In this document: piece after piece, positions 12,997 to 26,300 of the stretch | Layout: each line of letters starts with the position of its first letter | Position numbering within the stretch: the stretch's first letter is position 1 | Origin: Eutrigla gurnardus | Lineage: Eukaryota; Chordata; Actinopteri; Perciformes; Triglidae | Direction of reading: 5' to 3' | NCBI GenBank assembly: GCA_963514095.1 | Contig: OY741264.1 | Span: 10,711,554-10,775,553 of the forward strand | Length of the DNA stretch: 64,000 bases | Position numbers and translations under genes: made by a program | The notes under the pieces: model-generated | What the model saw: only the letters and a program-made list of their open reading frames with translations | Told to the model about the DNA's origin: nothing | The model's database searches: none

Positions 12997-13101
12997 ATGA
13001 GAGGAAAAAACAACGAGCCCCCGCGAAACACTGTCTGTGAGCAGGAGCCTCGTAATGTGCGGACATTTGCACTTCGACACCGCAACCCTTCGACATGGTA
13101 A
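12997..13101 (+). promoter_or_regulatory. uORF 1 overlapping the pla2r1 start codon
   Basis: ATG at 12997 opens a 35-codon frame (stop included) ending with TAA at 13099-13101. It overlaps the main start (ATG at 13095) by seven bases in a different frame. Its start context is weak (T at -3). It acts as a uORF only if transcription begins upstream of 12997. Confidence 0.4.
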
Positions 13102-13198
13102 TCCGGTTGTTTCGTCGCATCGACTCCGTTGTGGCGACTATTTGCGTATTTGTGTTGTTGGCGCAAAGCTGCGTGTGTGTCGGCGAGGAGGACGATGA
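13055..13198 (+). promoter_or_regulatory. uORF 2 overlapping pla2r1 exon 1
   Basis: ATG at 13055 (G at -3, T at +4) opens a 48-codon frame ending with TGA at 13196-13198, deep inside pla2r1 exon 1 and in another frame. Ribosomes using it would bypass the main start. Confidence 0.35.
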
Positions 13199-14738
13199 GA
13201 TCCTGGAGAAGAAACAGCTCGCCGAGTTTTACAGTAAGTTCAGTCATCCGGCTGCTGCTCGGTGCTCTTCTTAAAAACAAAGTTAACGACCACTGCGAAA
13301 TCAGCCTTCAGCATTTAGTCGCATGCTTCTATCGCGCTAGATCATTATATAAGTGCATCCTGGTCCCCCAGTTGGCCTCTGGACCTCAGTTTGAGCCTCA
13401 CTACTGCAGCTTGGCTCACATTACATTTATTTATTTATTTATTTAAAAAAAAAGATGAATGTCAGTCAGCAGAAAGTGAATTTTGATGAAGGTTAACGTG
13501 ATGTTTTTGTTTGTCCCTAGATATATATTACATATTGAAAGTAAACACTATAAGAAAACATACAGATGGTTCACTTTGTGATGTCTACCATTGGGCTGAA
13601 TGATTCTGAACATGATGAAGGAAAAACATCAAACATGCACTGATTCTAGCGTCTCATAATTGAAGATGTGCTGATTCCCTCTGTTATATGACTGCATGTT
13701 GAATCAGAGTCCAGACTGACAGAAAATGACTCATCTGCAACATCTTTACATCTGTTCAGTCAAACAAGCATAAATGAAATACTTTTTAATGTTGTGTGTC
13801 TTTATTAGCGTGATGGATATCACTACCCTTTGTATATATATTCAGTATACATCAGCTTGTTTTGTTAGAGTATCCAGTTACACAAAGTTTGCCCCAGGCC
13901 TTCATTCTATAACTCTCTGTTTTGGTGCAAAAACATCTGAAAATGGTGTGAAATATTAAAGCTGGTCTCGAGGAAACTTATGTGTTCTCCCTTTACTTTC
14001 TGAACTGACTTTATGTAAGATCTTTTTTCAAACATTCACATCAATTCCTCCCCCTTCTCTTCATCCCCCCCCTCCTTGCTTCCATGTCTCTCCTCTGTCT
14101 CCTTCCAGAAAAAGGTCTGTTTATCCTGGAGAGCGAGCCGCTGAAACGCTGCATCACAGCGGGTCGCTCCAACCTGGTGCTGGAGGACTGCGAGCGGCCC
14201 ACGCGCCGGATGCTGTGGAAGTGGGTCTCCCGACATCGCCTCTTCAACTTGGGCACCAGCATGTGCCTGGGCCACAACGTGTCCAACGCCACGCAGCCCC
14301 TCGGCACGTTCGAGTGCGACCTGACCCACCCCGTGCTGTGGTGGCGTTGCAGTGGGAACATGCTGTACGGGGCGTCCATGTGGAGGGTGGCTGTCGTCGG
14401 ACGTTTGGTGGTCGTGAAGAAAAACTCCTATCATGAGTGGAAGCGGTACAACACCCCCAGAGAGGGGCCCTGTTCACATCCATACGAAGGTAAACACCTG
14501 AACTCTCTCTGTCTGCACGAGATATTTGTCATTTAAACTCATTCAAGGCATGTTTTATTTGCAGATGTACACACTTTGTTGGGGAATGCATACGGCATGC
14601 CTTGCGCCTTTCCATTTAAATATAACAACAAATGGTACTCCGAGTGCACGACTGAGGGCCGCGAGGACCATCTCCAGTGGTGCGCCACCGCCACCCGCTA
14701 CGATGCGGCTGAGAGGTGGGGCTTCTGTCCGGTGCCAG
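13095..14738 (+). other. pla2r1: pla2r1 exons 1-3: signal peptide, ricin-B, FN2
   Basis: Exons 13095-13233, 14109-14489 and 14565-14738. Exon 2 encodes the whole ricin-B-type domain and exon 3 the whole FN2 module (CAFPFKYNNKWYSEC core). Every junction is phase 1, so these are exchangeable domain exons. The matching ly75 exons are 103, 372 and 174 bases long against 139, 381 and 174 here. Confidence 0.92.
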
Positions 14739-17700
14739 GTAAAATGGACACACAGATGCACACCAACATCAGAACACACAAAGAGAGGTCTATGATGAGG
14801 TGGTGTTTAGTGTGAAAGGACAGGAGAGATCTCCATATGGTAGGATCTTCATACTGCTGGAGCAACATATTAAAGGAAAAGTTCAAGGATCACATAAATG
14901 TGTAATGGTTGTATCCACGTACGTTTTGTCACATAGAGAATTGATAAATAGAAAAAAAATGAACTTCATCATTCTCAACCAAACCAATCTTACAGTTTTT
15001 ATGTGACTAAAAAAAAAAAATCAATATAAATTGGTTGCATCCCACCCTGGTGACTACGCTGGCTCACCTCTCGCATCATATTTGCTGTATTCGTAGACTC
15101 CAGTTGTGACCGTTTCTGGGAGTCAAACCAGGAGCTGGGTGCGTGTTACCAGTTCAACCTGAACACCATCCTGACCTGGAGTCAGGCGCTGTCCACCTGC
15201 CAGGCTCAGGGTGGAAATCTGCTCAGCATCACCAGCCTGGCAGAGCACAGGTATATCAGAGGTAGGCATCTGGTAGAAAACACATACAGGTCGCATACAG
15301 CTGCTCCATGAAAAACATCCATGCAGTACTGTATTCTTCTACCACTCTGTAATAACTCTGTAATAGCGCCCTGATTGCTTTTAAATCCCTCAGTGATGTG
15401 TGAGATTAATTATCTACGTAAATCAGATGACATTTTTCTGATTGCAACTTGGTAGATCGACTTGCAAGTGTTGGCGCGAGGGTGTGGATCGGGCTGAACC
15501 ACCTGAAGGATGGCCGGGGCTGGCAGTGGTCTGATGGAGCACCTCTATCACTGGTCAATTTAACCACAGGTACTGATTAACTGGCTGATTTTAACATGAC
15601 TTTATTGAGTGTGTAACATTCAGCATTTGTCAGAGGCATTTGTTAAGAGACAGTCATACAGAGTGTTCATGCATAAAAGTTGCCCTTGGCCTTAAAGTGT
15701 GAAAACAGATTGTAAAATGAGTGTTTTACTTGTTGATTGAACTGAAAAACTGTTAAGGAAGTCCATAGAAAATGCTCTGATCATGCTTACCAAGCTCATG
15801 CATAACACAATGACATCCGATGGATAGAAAACGCAAAAAAATGAATTCCTCCCATCACGGTGTTCCCCTCAGCTCTGCCTGCCAGTCCGCTGCAGGACAA
15901 CAGACAGTGTGGAGTGTACAACTCAGACCTCGAGGGTCACTGGCAGAGTCTGTCCTGTGAGTCTGCTCTGCCATACGTCTGCAAGAAGACGCCTAACGGC
16001 ACCCGGAGAGCCGAGCCGCTAGGTGAGAGCACACGCGTCGCTTTAATACCTGACATGCATCGTCACGTGTCCCACATTGTAGCAGGGATGAGTTATGACT
16101 CAAAGTGCAAAATGTACGCCAAGCTTTTTCATCTCTTGTAGCTTTTGGGCCTGAACAGCTGCGCTGCACCCGGGGTGGGAACTTTTGACCTTCCTCTCTA
16201 TTGCGCTGTCGGTGGCCAGACCAAAACAACGTCTGCTGTGAATTTGTGTTATTCTGGTCCGTCCTGTTGTGATTTCTCCTCCTCTCCTCTCCCATTTGGT
16301 CTTCCTCTTACAGAGAACTGGCAGTATATCCATACGGAGTGTGCTAATGGCTGGTGGCCTCATAATGGTGTCTGCTATCGGCTGCTGTCAGAGACGGAAG
16401 CAGGGACATGGGAGGAGTCTTCCCAGGCCTGTGGCTCTCAGGGGGCGACCCTCACCAGCCTCCACTCCCTGTCTGAGGTGGAAATGCTGCTCAACCTCCT
16501 GTCTAATTGTAAGGAGCATCATGCGATGCAAATATATGAAGTTCTGTTTGTTATAGACACTTGCTTAGTGATGCTTAGTACTATTTTGTGTGTGTGCCTC
16601 CACGTTTTGTAGTTTCTGGGGAGAGTATGGAGGTGTGGATCGGTCTTTGGAGACGGGCATCGTCGCCGACTGTAGAGTGGTCGGATGGCTCACCAGTAAC
16701 GCTCACTCTCTGGCACCAGTACCACCCTCCTCACAACCTGACAGATGCGAAGCTCTGTGTCAAAGTAGACAGGAAGGTGAAAAAGTCTCCCTCTCAAATG
16801 GCCTTAAATATGTTCAATTCATTATAATGAAAAGTTTATTTCCTGGGTACTGTCTGGTAAGAGTGTTAACTTCTTTTCCCAGGAAGGCAACTGGCTTTTA
16901 GCTTCATGTGACGAGCGACTGCCTGCTGTGTGTCGGAAAGAGAGCCAGAAACCCGATCATCAGCCTGGAACCTGGGATGAAGATTGTCCTGAGGTACAAA
17001 CATGAACACGCACGTGCCAGCTCATGCATCCAGGTCAAACGTGTGTTGGAGCCGATGCAACGCAAGGAAACTCTGCGAGGCCGCGGCACTCTTTTGTATA
17101 GTAGCTCAACCTTTGCCCCAACAAAACAACACGATGATTACGTAACACTAAGTCTCCTTAATTTACCCCGATACGATTTGGTTTCAGGTTGTTCCAGTAA
17201 TCTTATTTGCATGTTAATTTATTGTAAGGGTGGTGAATGTCAGTCTTAAAAAGCATATCTAATATAAAATGAAAGATGACCTTGTCGTTGGTTAAACAAC
17301 CCAATGATTTGCAAGAGAATCTGATTTGTTGGCTCGGAAAATCCACATTTTAATGGTTTGACCACATTCTGCTGAAGGAAAGTGAAAATTGTCTCCTTCC
17401 AACGAAACTGACGTGACTTTTGATACAAATTGGTCCGTCAGGTTATGTGCTGTGTGGTGTTACAATGGCTCCATACAGATCAGGACGTGCACCAGGCGGA
17501 GCCACACGCCCGCTGCAGTTCAAGCTTCTGAGCATGTTGCCCCTACACAAGCACAATGAGCTGATTCACTCCACTGCTGACGTATTGTCTGGCTTTCATA
17601 TTGCTCCCTGACTCTGTTTACAAGAATATCCGACTCCTGAGTCATCAGGCTACTTCATGCCCTGAAACTTGAGGCCAAAAATGGCCCCCGAAGGCACAAT

Positions 17701-20347
17701 ATGACTGGACATGCTCGAGCCGTGTCAGAGGCTCCGGGCCTTAGCGAGCCAAACCCCATTCGCCACTTCAGTCTCTACATTGTCTGCGTTGTAAATGTTA
17801 CCGCTGTGTCAATTTGTCGATGAGAATGACTCCAGGTACTGTCGTTTTGAAGAAAGCTTTGAGATTTGTCTCCATGTAAATGCTTGTGTAGGCCTCTGGA
17901 CCTCAAGTACAGGGAGGATGGGGGGTAGATGGGATATAGGGGTGAAGGGGGGAGGCCAAATTGACCCCACGTGTGAAAACACCCCCACCCCCACACCACA
18001 CACAGACATGCCTATAACTGCACACATATGAACTGACACATAGAATACTCCAGATTAGGACTCGGTAGCTTTGGAAGTTTTCAATGAAAAATTTACCAAC
18101 TTGAGAAATATTAAGTGTTTAAGTGTTTATGTGATACTGACATTTACATTTAGGGCATTTAACTTTCCTTTTATTCTCATCTTTGTGCTCTCTGCTGAAT
18201 GTTACTACTATTTCTTCATTATTATCACATATATGCTTTGATTATATTGCAGGTTCTATATTTAATGATATTGTTGTCTTGTGCAATATATAAAAATATA
18301 TAATATATTCCCTTTTTTTTTTAATGTTGAGGGCTGGAAGCGACATGGCCACTCCTGCTACACTGTGACTAGCCATGAACAGAGTTTTGAAGATGCACAG
18401 CTGGGATATTACTGCACGGCTCCTCTCCTCACTGTGGAAAACAGGTGGTTTATTGAGCAAATCGTTTGCTGTGTTTTATCCGTGGCAACGCTGGCGCCTC
18501 TCTCCTCACCCGGCTCCTCTCCTCTTCCTCATGCCGGCAGGTTTGAGCAGGCGTTTGTCGACAGTTTGCTGAGTGAGAGTGGGGCCAACGCCAGCAGGTA
18601 TTACTGGATCGGCCTCATGGACCAGGAGGAGAGGGGGGAGTACAGCTGGCTTCTTCACAATGGCTCCTCACTTCCCCTCACCTTCACAAACTGGAACAAA
18701 CACCAGCCAGGTCATTTGGAAAATGTTTCCTTTTTAATTATGAATACGTCTACTGTGAGTGTGTTTTAGTTGGGGTTCGGTTTAATGTGAATCATCCCTC
18801 TCCAACACCTTCTTATTCTCCTTTCCATAGTCAGTGCTGCAGGCTGTGCTGCTATGTCAGGTGGCCCTGCTTTGGGTCGCTGGGAGGTCAAAGACTGCAA
18901 ATCCCACAAGGCTTTGTCAGTGTGCAAGCAGAGCATCAGAGGCTACCACGATGTCCAGCTGCCAGAGCACCACATAGATGCCTCCGCCCCCTGTCCTCCA
19001 GGGTGGGAATCACACTCTGGGATGCTCTACTGCTTTAAGGTCTGATCATCCTCATGGTTTCTCTGGGCTCCTCTCTCTCTTCTCCGTCTCGACTCATGTT
19101 TCTGATTCATCTTCTTACCTGAACTCAATCAATCCAGTTTTATTTATATAGAACATCCAATGCAAAGTGTCTTACAGATGATTGACGCAAACGTACAGGA
19201 TGTTTAAAAAGAACTAAAGATGGAGAGAACTAATGCACAAACAATTTGGTGAAGAAATTATACTTATTTATAATTAATTATAATACAGCACTGAGTAAAT
19301 AGGTCATGGTTAAATATTTATAAAATTAGAGTGAAATCAAAGAAATTGACAGAAACATTTTACATTTACTTTTTAAAAATCCCATAAAATATCTCAAAAT
19401 AAACACCCTTTTTCTTTGACACACGTCTACTGTCACACTGACTGTGTTTGTTGTCCATTTAAGCTCTGAGCTGATGGTAAGTGTTGCTCTTCTAGGTGCT
19501 CCACGATGAGAAAGTCCTGATGAAGCGTTCCTGGGTGGAGGCGGACTTCTTCTGCCAGGCCCTCGGGGCTCAGCTGGCCAGTTTCTACCACTATGAGGAG
19601 CAAGTGTTTGTTAAGCAGCTCCTCAGCACCATGTTTGAAGGGTTGGTACAGCCCTCAGGGCCTCGTCACTGCAGGGATGTTATGGGAACTGATAAATGCA
19701 TCAGTTGGGATGTTTTTATTCGATTTGCATTGAGCAATGGGTACAGGATTGAACGATTGGATTTTGAAGACTAAAGTAAAAATCTATTATTGTCTATTAT
19801 TTTGGTCTACAGATAAATACAGAAGGATAAAATAAAGGATAAAAGTTGTATTACAGTTTATTTAACCCCATCCAACTGGGAAGATACCTTCCACAGTGTG
19901 CTGGTGAAGTACATTAGTGACTATTGTCTAAGCTTAAATGTTAAAAGATGAAAATACTTTGCTCAGATGGACTTGTGTTGCATTGTGTCTTTTTGTTTAT
20001 TTTAGAACAGAGGGTCGTTGGTTCTGGGTGGGTTTAAATAAGAGAGACCCTGAACAGCTTGGAGCCTGGGAGTGGTCTGACGGTTCTCCTGTAAGTACAT
20101 AGATGGGTTCACAAAGTATCCAAATGCCTTGTTATTCAAAAGGGTGTATCCACTATGGATTTTGTCTCGTGTGTGTCGGTGCAGGTGGTCACGTCCTTCA
20201 TAGAGGATAAGAACGAGGAGGATGACCGGAGGGACTGTGCCGTGTACAGCGACCTGACCAACGCTCTCGTGCCGCAGCCCTGTGATGCCAAACACGAGTG
20301 GATCTGCAAGCTGTCCAGAGGTAAACACCCTCACAGACATGCTGATG

Positions 20348-20386
<39 letters not shown>

Positions 20387-23300
20387 GTGCCTTACTAACC
20401 AAACTCCTATTTGTATTGCAGGTGATCAACTGAAAAAACCCTACTGGTACACTGAGCGTAAGTAGAATTGTCATTTACTTCATTGTTTTTGGCGAACACA
20501 CACTTTATAGATACTGTAAAAAAAAAAAAAGAAAGAAGTTGCACCCTAACAAGACCACATTATGACTGCGTTACAAAGATTTGCTACACCACCTGAACTG
20601 AGTATTTTCTGCAGATTGTAAGGACTTTAAGGAGTGTTTTAGGACTGCAGTGATGTGTGTACAGCATTTAGAACTATATTCAGTCACTCATCGATACATT
20701 TAGACATGTATTACTTCAGAATGTGTACGGTATTATAATTGTCTGCCTGGCTCCCCTCCAGAGAGCGAGCCCTGGGTTTTCTACCGCGGAGCCGAGTACC
20801 TGCTGGCGAAGCAGCCCTTTGACTGGGACTCCGTCTCTCTGGCCTGTCAGATGATGGGAGCCTACCTGCTGTCCATTCACTCCCGAGAGGAGCTGCACTT
20901 TGTCAAGGAGCGCTTGCAGCGGGTTTGTTAGTGCCACTGCTCATGACCCCACATTCACAGAATTTCAGTATCACCAGACTGACATACACTTGTAAGATGG
21001 CATCCGGTTTATTACCACTCGATATTCTATACTCATTTTTCCAGAATGTTTCTTTGTGACGTCTGCATTCAAAACCAAACATGGATTATCAAGAAAAAAC
21101 ACACCCTTAATCATTATTATGATAACCAAAGCTAATTTATATTGCAATATCTTTTTCATATCTGTATTTCTTTGTCCAATGTACAATATGTAAAAATTTT
21201 GTCATTTTAATCATTTTAATAGCAATTGTATTTAACAAAATTTGAGCTCATTTTAAAATACAGGAACGACTCAATCATACAAAATAATATCTGCACTGAG
21301 TTTGCTCCAATTTAACAGCACTGATATATATATATTCCTCTTCCTCTTCTCTTCTCACTCCATGTTTTAAGAGAAAATGTATCTCATGTTTACTTCTTCC
21401 CTGAGAAATACTCCCACCATCTGATGAGACGTTTCTTTTTAGTGAGCAGGACCACGATTTCACACAGCAGCACACTGCCAAAGCACTTGTACTTAATCGT
21501 AGAGGCTCTTCTCCGCTGAATGGCCCAATAGGCCTATTCTCCTGACAGTTAACACACACACACACAGCGGAAAACAAACACAATTGACACACTCATACAA
21601 ACTCAAGTGTTTGCAGACACACGCCAACAAGCTAAAACGCACCTCGTATGCAGACACTTTCATGCTCGAGTGCCCCAACACACTGGGTGTAAGAAAACGG
21701 CTGGGGCTTTTTTTTCGGCCGCCGCCTTTTGTACCCCACTAAAGAAGTCTCTTGTAGTGTTCAGGCTTGTGAAGGGATAAATGGAACAAAATAAGGCGAT
21801 GAAAGAGGCGAATCATGGGACAAAGAGAGCACCTGAATGGCCGCTCATGTCAGAGAGGCTCTGAAAAGCCGATCTTCCGGCCCACTGAGGACTAGATCGC
21901 AAAGGAGGAGGGTAGAAGTGAAGTAAGTTCTTTTTCAATCCCTGTTCCTCTCACTGTGTCTCCTCAGCTCTTCCTGGGCCCGACAGACTGGTGGATCGGC
22001 ATGTCCATTGGGCCTGGAGAGGAGGCCAGGTGTGTGTGTGTTTTGGAGTTAAACATTTCCTGTCAAACAGTGGCAGCCAATCACGACATGAAGATAGCTT
22101 TGCAAGTCGTGCAAGGCTTTGGTATGCTCATGCAGAGTTCGCAGGTTGTGTTGTGATCAGTAAAACGTGCTCAAATGAGCAAGAAGAAATGATATCATGT
22201 TGCATATCGCAGCTTGCATGTTGCATGTTGCAAATGTCGGGAAATAAGCCCCAGGATAATTGTTTAAAATGAACTTGAACTTATCATAAGAAATGGGGAA
22301 AAGGGCCTGCAGGTATTGCTCTTCCTCAACCTTTTTTTATAAACACACAAACGAAAATGAATCAACCTTCAACTCTACAAAAAAGCATGATAGAGGCTTG
22401 TGTAGCAGGGCTTGTGTGAGTCATTGAAACCAGTACACCAGTGAGGGTTGTCCATTAAATCTGGTGACGTGTTTGTTTTTTAGGTGGAGTGACAGGACGG
22501 AGGTAGGATTTCAGAACTGGGCAGAGAGGAGTGGAGCCCCAAGGGGAAACAGGCTGTGCGTCACCTTGTCGTCTTCATCAGGTAAATGCATGCACGTTTA
22601 GAAACACTCGCCGATGCGTCTTTACTTGCACATGCTACAACGTGTGGAGGTTTCCCTGCTATGTCGCAGGGAAGTGGTCGGCGGGTAAATGCGGCGATCT
22701 CCACGGCTACGTTTGCAAGAGAAAGACTGTGTCCGTGGTGGAGACTCCCAGGGAGCCGCACTACATCGGAGGATGTCCGGAGAAGTGGCTGTACTACGGA
22801 CACAAGGTTCAGACACCCACTTGGACACACACTTACACACAAGAGAGAGAGAACAATATGAAAAAAAGTTAAACGGACATAAACATACAGATTCGAACTG
22901 TGGACTTTGTGGTAAATAGTTGACACCTTTTAAAGTTGAAGTGTGTAGAATTTGCTGACATCTAGTGGTGAGGTTACAAATTACTCTTCCCATGTTCCAA
23001 GCCTGAATGGCCCTCTCTAGAGCCCGTAGATTGTCCGTTCTGGGCTACCGTAGAAACATGGCGGCCAGCTCCGTGAAGAGGGCGCCCCCTTTATGAAGAT
23101 AGAAACGGCTCATTCTAAGTGAAATGCTACACACTGTTCCTTTAAACCTCTGGACCACAAAGGCACCCCTTAATAACCGGTTTAAAATGATACATTTAAG
23201 TGCATTTTCGAGCTCAACTTTATTGGATTTAAACAATGAAGTAGTTAATGCTTTGTGACACATGTCATAATGTTCCTCAAATTAAATTGTAAAAGGTCCC

Positions 23301-26300
23301 GAACATGAAATCGCATTCAGCTCCGTCTGTAAAACACTAAATGGTTGGATTTTTCGTTTTTTTTTAAGCTTTGACTCTTGACTTGTCCACTTCTCAACGC
23401 GAGTCCTGGTGGTGATAGGGGAATACTGATCTGCATTTCACAATGTGATATTCATGTTCTGTGTGGGATGTGTGTGTGTGTGTGTGTGTGTGTGAGCAGT
23501 GTCTCCTGCTTCATCTCCCTGACAGCCCAAAGGAGGGAAAGAGCTGGAAAGATGCCCAGTCCATCTGCTCGTCCTTCTCTGGCTCGCTGGTTGCTGTAGA
23601 AGATGAGATTGAACAAGGTAGAGGCAAAGAACGCTGCACAACCATCCAATGTATCGCATTTTTTTGTATGAACATGGTGACTTTGTTATTGTTGTTGTTT
23701 TTTTATGTTTGTGTTTTATTTTTTTCTGTTGTAACACCACCATCTCTGCAGCCTACATCACCATGTGGCTCCAGGGAAGCTCTGTAGGTGTGTGGATTGG
23801 TCTGCGGGATGAGGACACCATGAAATGGACCAATGGGAAATCAGTCAGCTACACAAACTGGTCTCCAGTTGGACCAAAGAGCTACCTCACTGTAAGCTCC
23901 TGTGAATATTAGAATTCGTCTGTTACTCACTTAATCTAGTCTGTGAATATGCGTCTCTTCACAAGTCGACAGGAGAGATTCCTAATCGTGTCAAAGAGCT
24001 TTTCCAAAACAATGTTGTCTTATTGTTGTTGAACATGGCACTGCGAGCCAAGACAACTATACTACCAGGTCTACCGTAAGCCTTTTATGCCAGACTGAGG
24101 CTGTGAATGTGATATCTATTCATTTATTAACTCTATAATAATTACTTTGTAGATCTGTTATTTATAGGCAAAGTAAAAAGCTAACACTGTATTCCAATCC
24201 AATTCAATTTCCAATTTTGTGTCAATTGTGTTTTTTCCTGTCCTTTTTGGTCGATGACTTTAAATACTACATTATCCATACATCAGCCACCGTGGAGAAG
24301 CCAGTCAGAGACGTGGATCAGAGCTGCAGCTGTGTCGTGTCATTGCAACCAGCAACAAAACATAGTTCCCGAAGTCATCTTAAAGCTTATGCCTTTGACG
24401 TTTTGTCAAAAAACTGATAATTCAACCAGGAGTGTTGTGTTTGTGAACATGGAAGCTGAGGAAGGGCTCTAAGTGATGGTCACCTGATATTGTTGGTACA
24501 GAAAACATCTTCTAGCCCTGGTCTCGAAATATAAGTACTTTATTTTGCTACTCTGGCATTACAAAATAATTGATTTGCATCATAGACCACATCACAAAGT
24601 GTAATGTGATTAAAGTTGTAACCACCATTTCACCTGTGCAAAGCAAACACACAAGTATTCAGTTAAAGATTTAAACAGAAATGTGCTTTTTTGAATGGGT
24701 TTGTGTGTCCTCATATGTGCTTTGTGGACCCCCAGGAGGATGAGTGGCTCACTGGATTTGCTGATGAGCCATTGTGTACTGTTCTGTCCAACAACCACAA
24801 CTTCCACCTGACGGGGAAGTGGTACGACGAGAAGTGCAGCGAGACTGGGTATGGCTTCGTTTGTCAAAAACCACAAGGTAAGATTCCCCCCCAGTTTCTT
24901 TATCTTTGGTTTTATTCCATCACTGTCTGTCTTTCATTACCTCTCTGATAGTTTTTCAGCATCTCTGTTTTTATCTTTTGCTGTCGGACAATTCTCTGAC
25001 AACCTATTCTCTCTGCAAGTCAAAGGAGCCTTAAACCTTCAGTGCTGACAGGTGTTTTCTTTCCCGACAGCAACATACTGTGGTACCGGCATACGGATAA
25101 AGAACGATTAACAATACTGAAAATAATGTATCACATTAATAAATGAGAATACACAATGGCACATTAATTAAAGGGGGTCTATACAGAATTCAGAGCAAAT
25201 CTGTAATTGAGAGATTTCCCCCATCGCTCTCAACATGGCAGTAAATCATCTAAAATCAAGGTTATATGGGAATCTGAAGGAGACTTGTGCAGCTTGTCTT
25301 TCCCAGTATCCTCCAGTGCAAAGTTAGCATGACCAATAAAGTCACAATGGCCACATTTATGGGAAATATGTCATGTTGAAATATAATTTAATGAAATGAA
25401 CCCTAAACACATAATGACACCAGTTATGATGGCAAGTCACATTTCCATGGGGACACCAGGCCTCTTCCTTCATGTTGCCTTTCCATTGTTTAGTTTTTTT
25501 ATACATTAAAACACTTGATAGCTTTGATTTTTAACCTTAAATAAATACTTCTCCATTTTTGGAAATGCCCTCATTCACTTTCTTTCCAAATGTTAAATGA
25601 GAACATTGTTGACAATCGATTGATGAGTGAGCGACAGCTAATCGGTTGTCCCAAACATTGACACCTTGAAGTAATCATTCTACCCTTCCCACACTGCTGT
25701 CTTTTTTCTTCTTCTTGTAACAGATATATCCAAACCCCCCACGCACTCCTATCAGCATCCTCTCCCTGGAAATATCGCGTATGGGAGCCGCAGCTACAAG
25801 GTTGTGTCCGGCAACATGAGCTGGTACAGCGCGATGGATTTATGCATAGAGAAAGATTCTGACCTAGTGAGCGTTACAGATGCCTACCACCAGGCTTTCC
25901 TTACTGTCCTTGTCAATAGATTGGCCGTCCCCCACTGGATTGGACTGTATAGCCAAAGCGTATGTATCCTCTCATGCAATGTAAACTGTGTATGTTTGTG
26001 TCAGAGAGATCGCATGTCAATGTTTGTCTGCTTTTCTACAGTTTGTCTTTCAAGAAATAGCCATTTTGGAAAATACTCTTATTCACCTTTTGAGCAGTAA
26101 TTCAATGAGAAGGTTGATGGCGTGGCACTGTGTGTAAAGTTTAAACATGAAGCTACAACCCACAGCCGGTTAGCTAGCTTAGCATGAAGACTGGAAACAA
26201 CTAAATAATTAACATATTATTATTTATTTTTATCTTTTTATCCTTATAAAGTGTAATACATCGTGATTTACAATGAGTGGTGTGTTGGAGTATTACTCAG

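Larger units (their letters stand above)
18332..20457 (+). other. pla2r1: pla2r1 exons 10-16: CTLD3, CTLD4 and linker
   Basis: Exons: 18332-18444, 18541-18710, 18831-19039, 19496-19641, 20006-20090, 20185-20320 and the 36-base linker exon 20422-20457. Exon 12 holds the end of CTLD3 and the start of CTLD4. Exon 13 needs the weak donor GTTGGT at 19642, because the nearby GTACAG at 19646 would break the frame with exon 14. Motifs: YWIGLM and FWVGLN. Confidence 0.88.
20762..24877 (+). other. pla2r1: pla2r1 exons 17-23: CTLD5 and CTLD6
   Basis: Exons: 20762-20922, 21968-22029, 22484-22581, 22670-22806, 23500-23617, 23752-23891, 24736-24877. The WIG motifs read WWIGMS and VWIGLR. The 62-base exon 18 and 98-base exon 19 split CTLD5 as in ly75 exons 19-20. 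Exon 21 has an unusual acceptor formed by a TG repeat (see 23469-23494). Confidence 0.88.

Noticed and set aside
19642..19650. Donor GTACAG at 19646 for pla2r1 exon 13
   Set aside because: It looks stronger than GTTGGT but joins exon 14 in the wrong frame. The ly75 counterpart uses the phase given by 19642.
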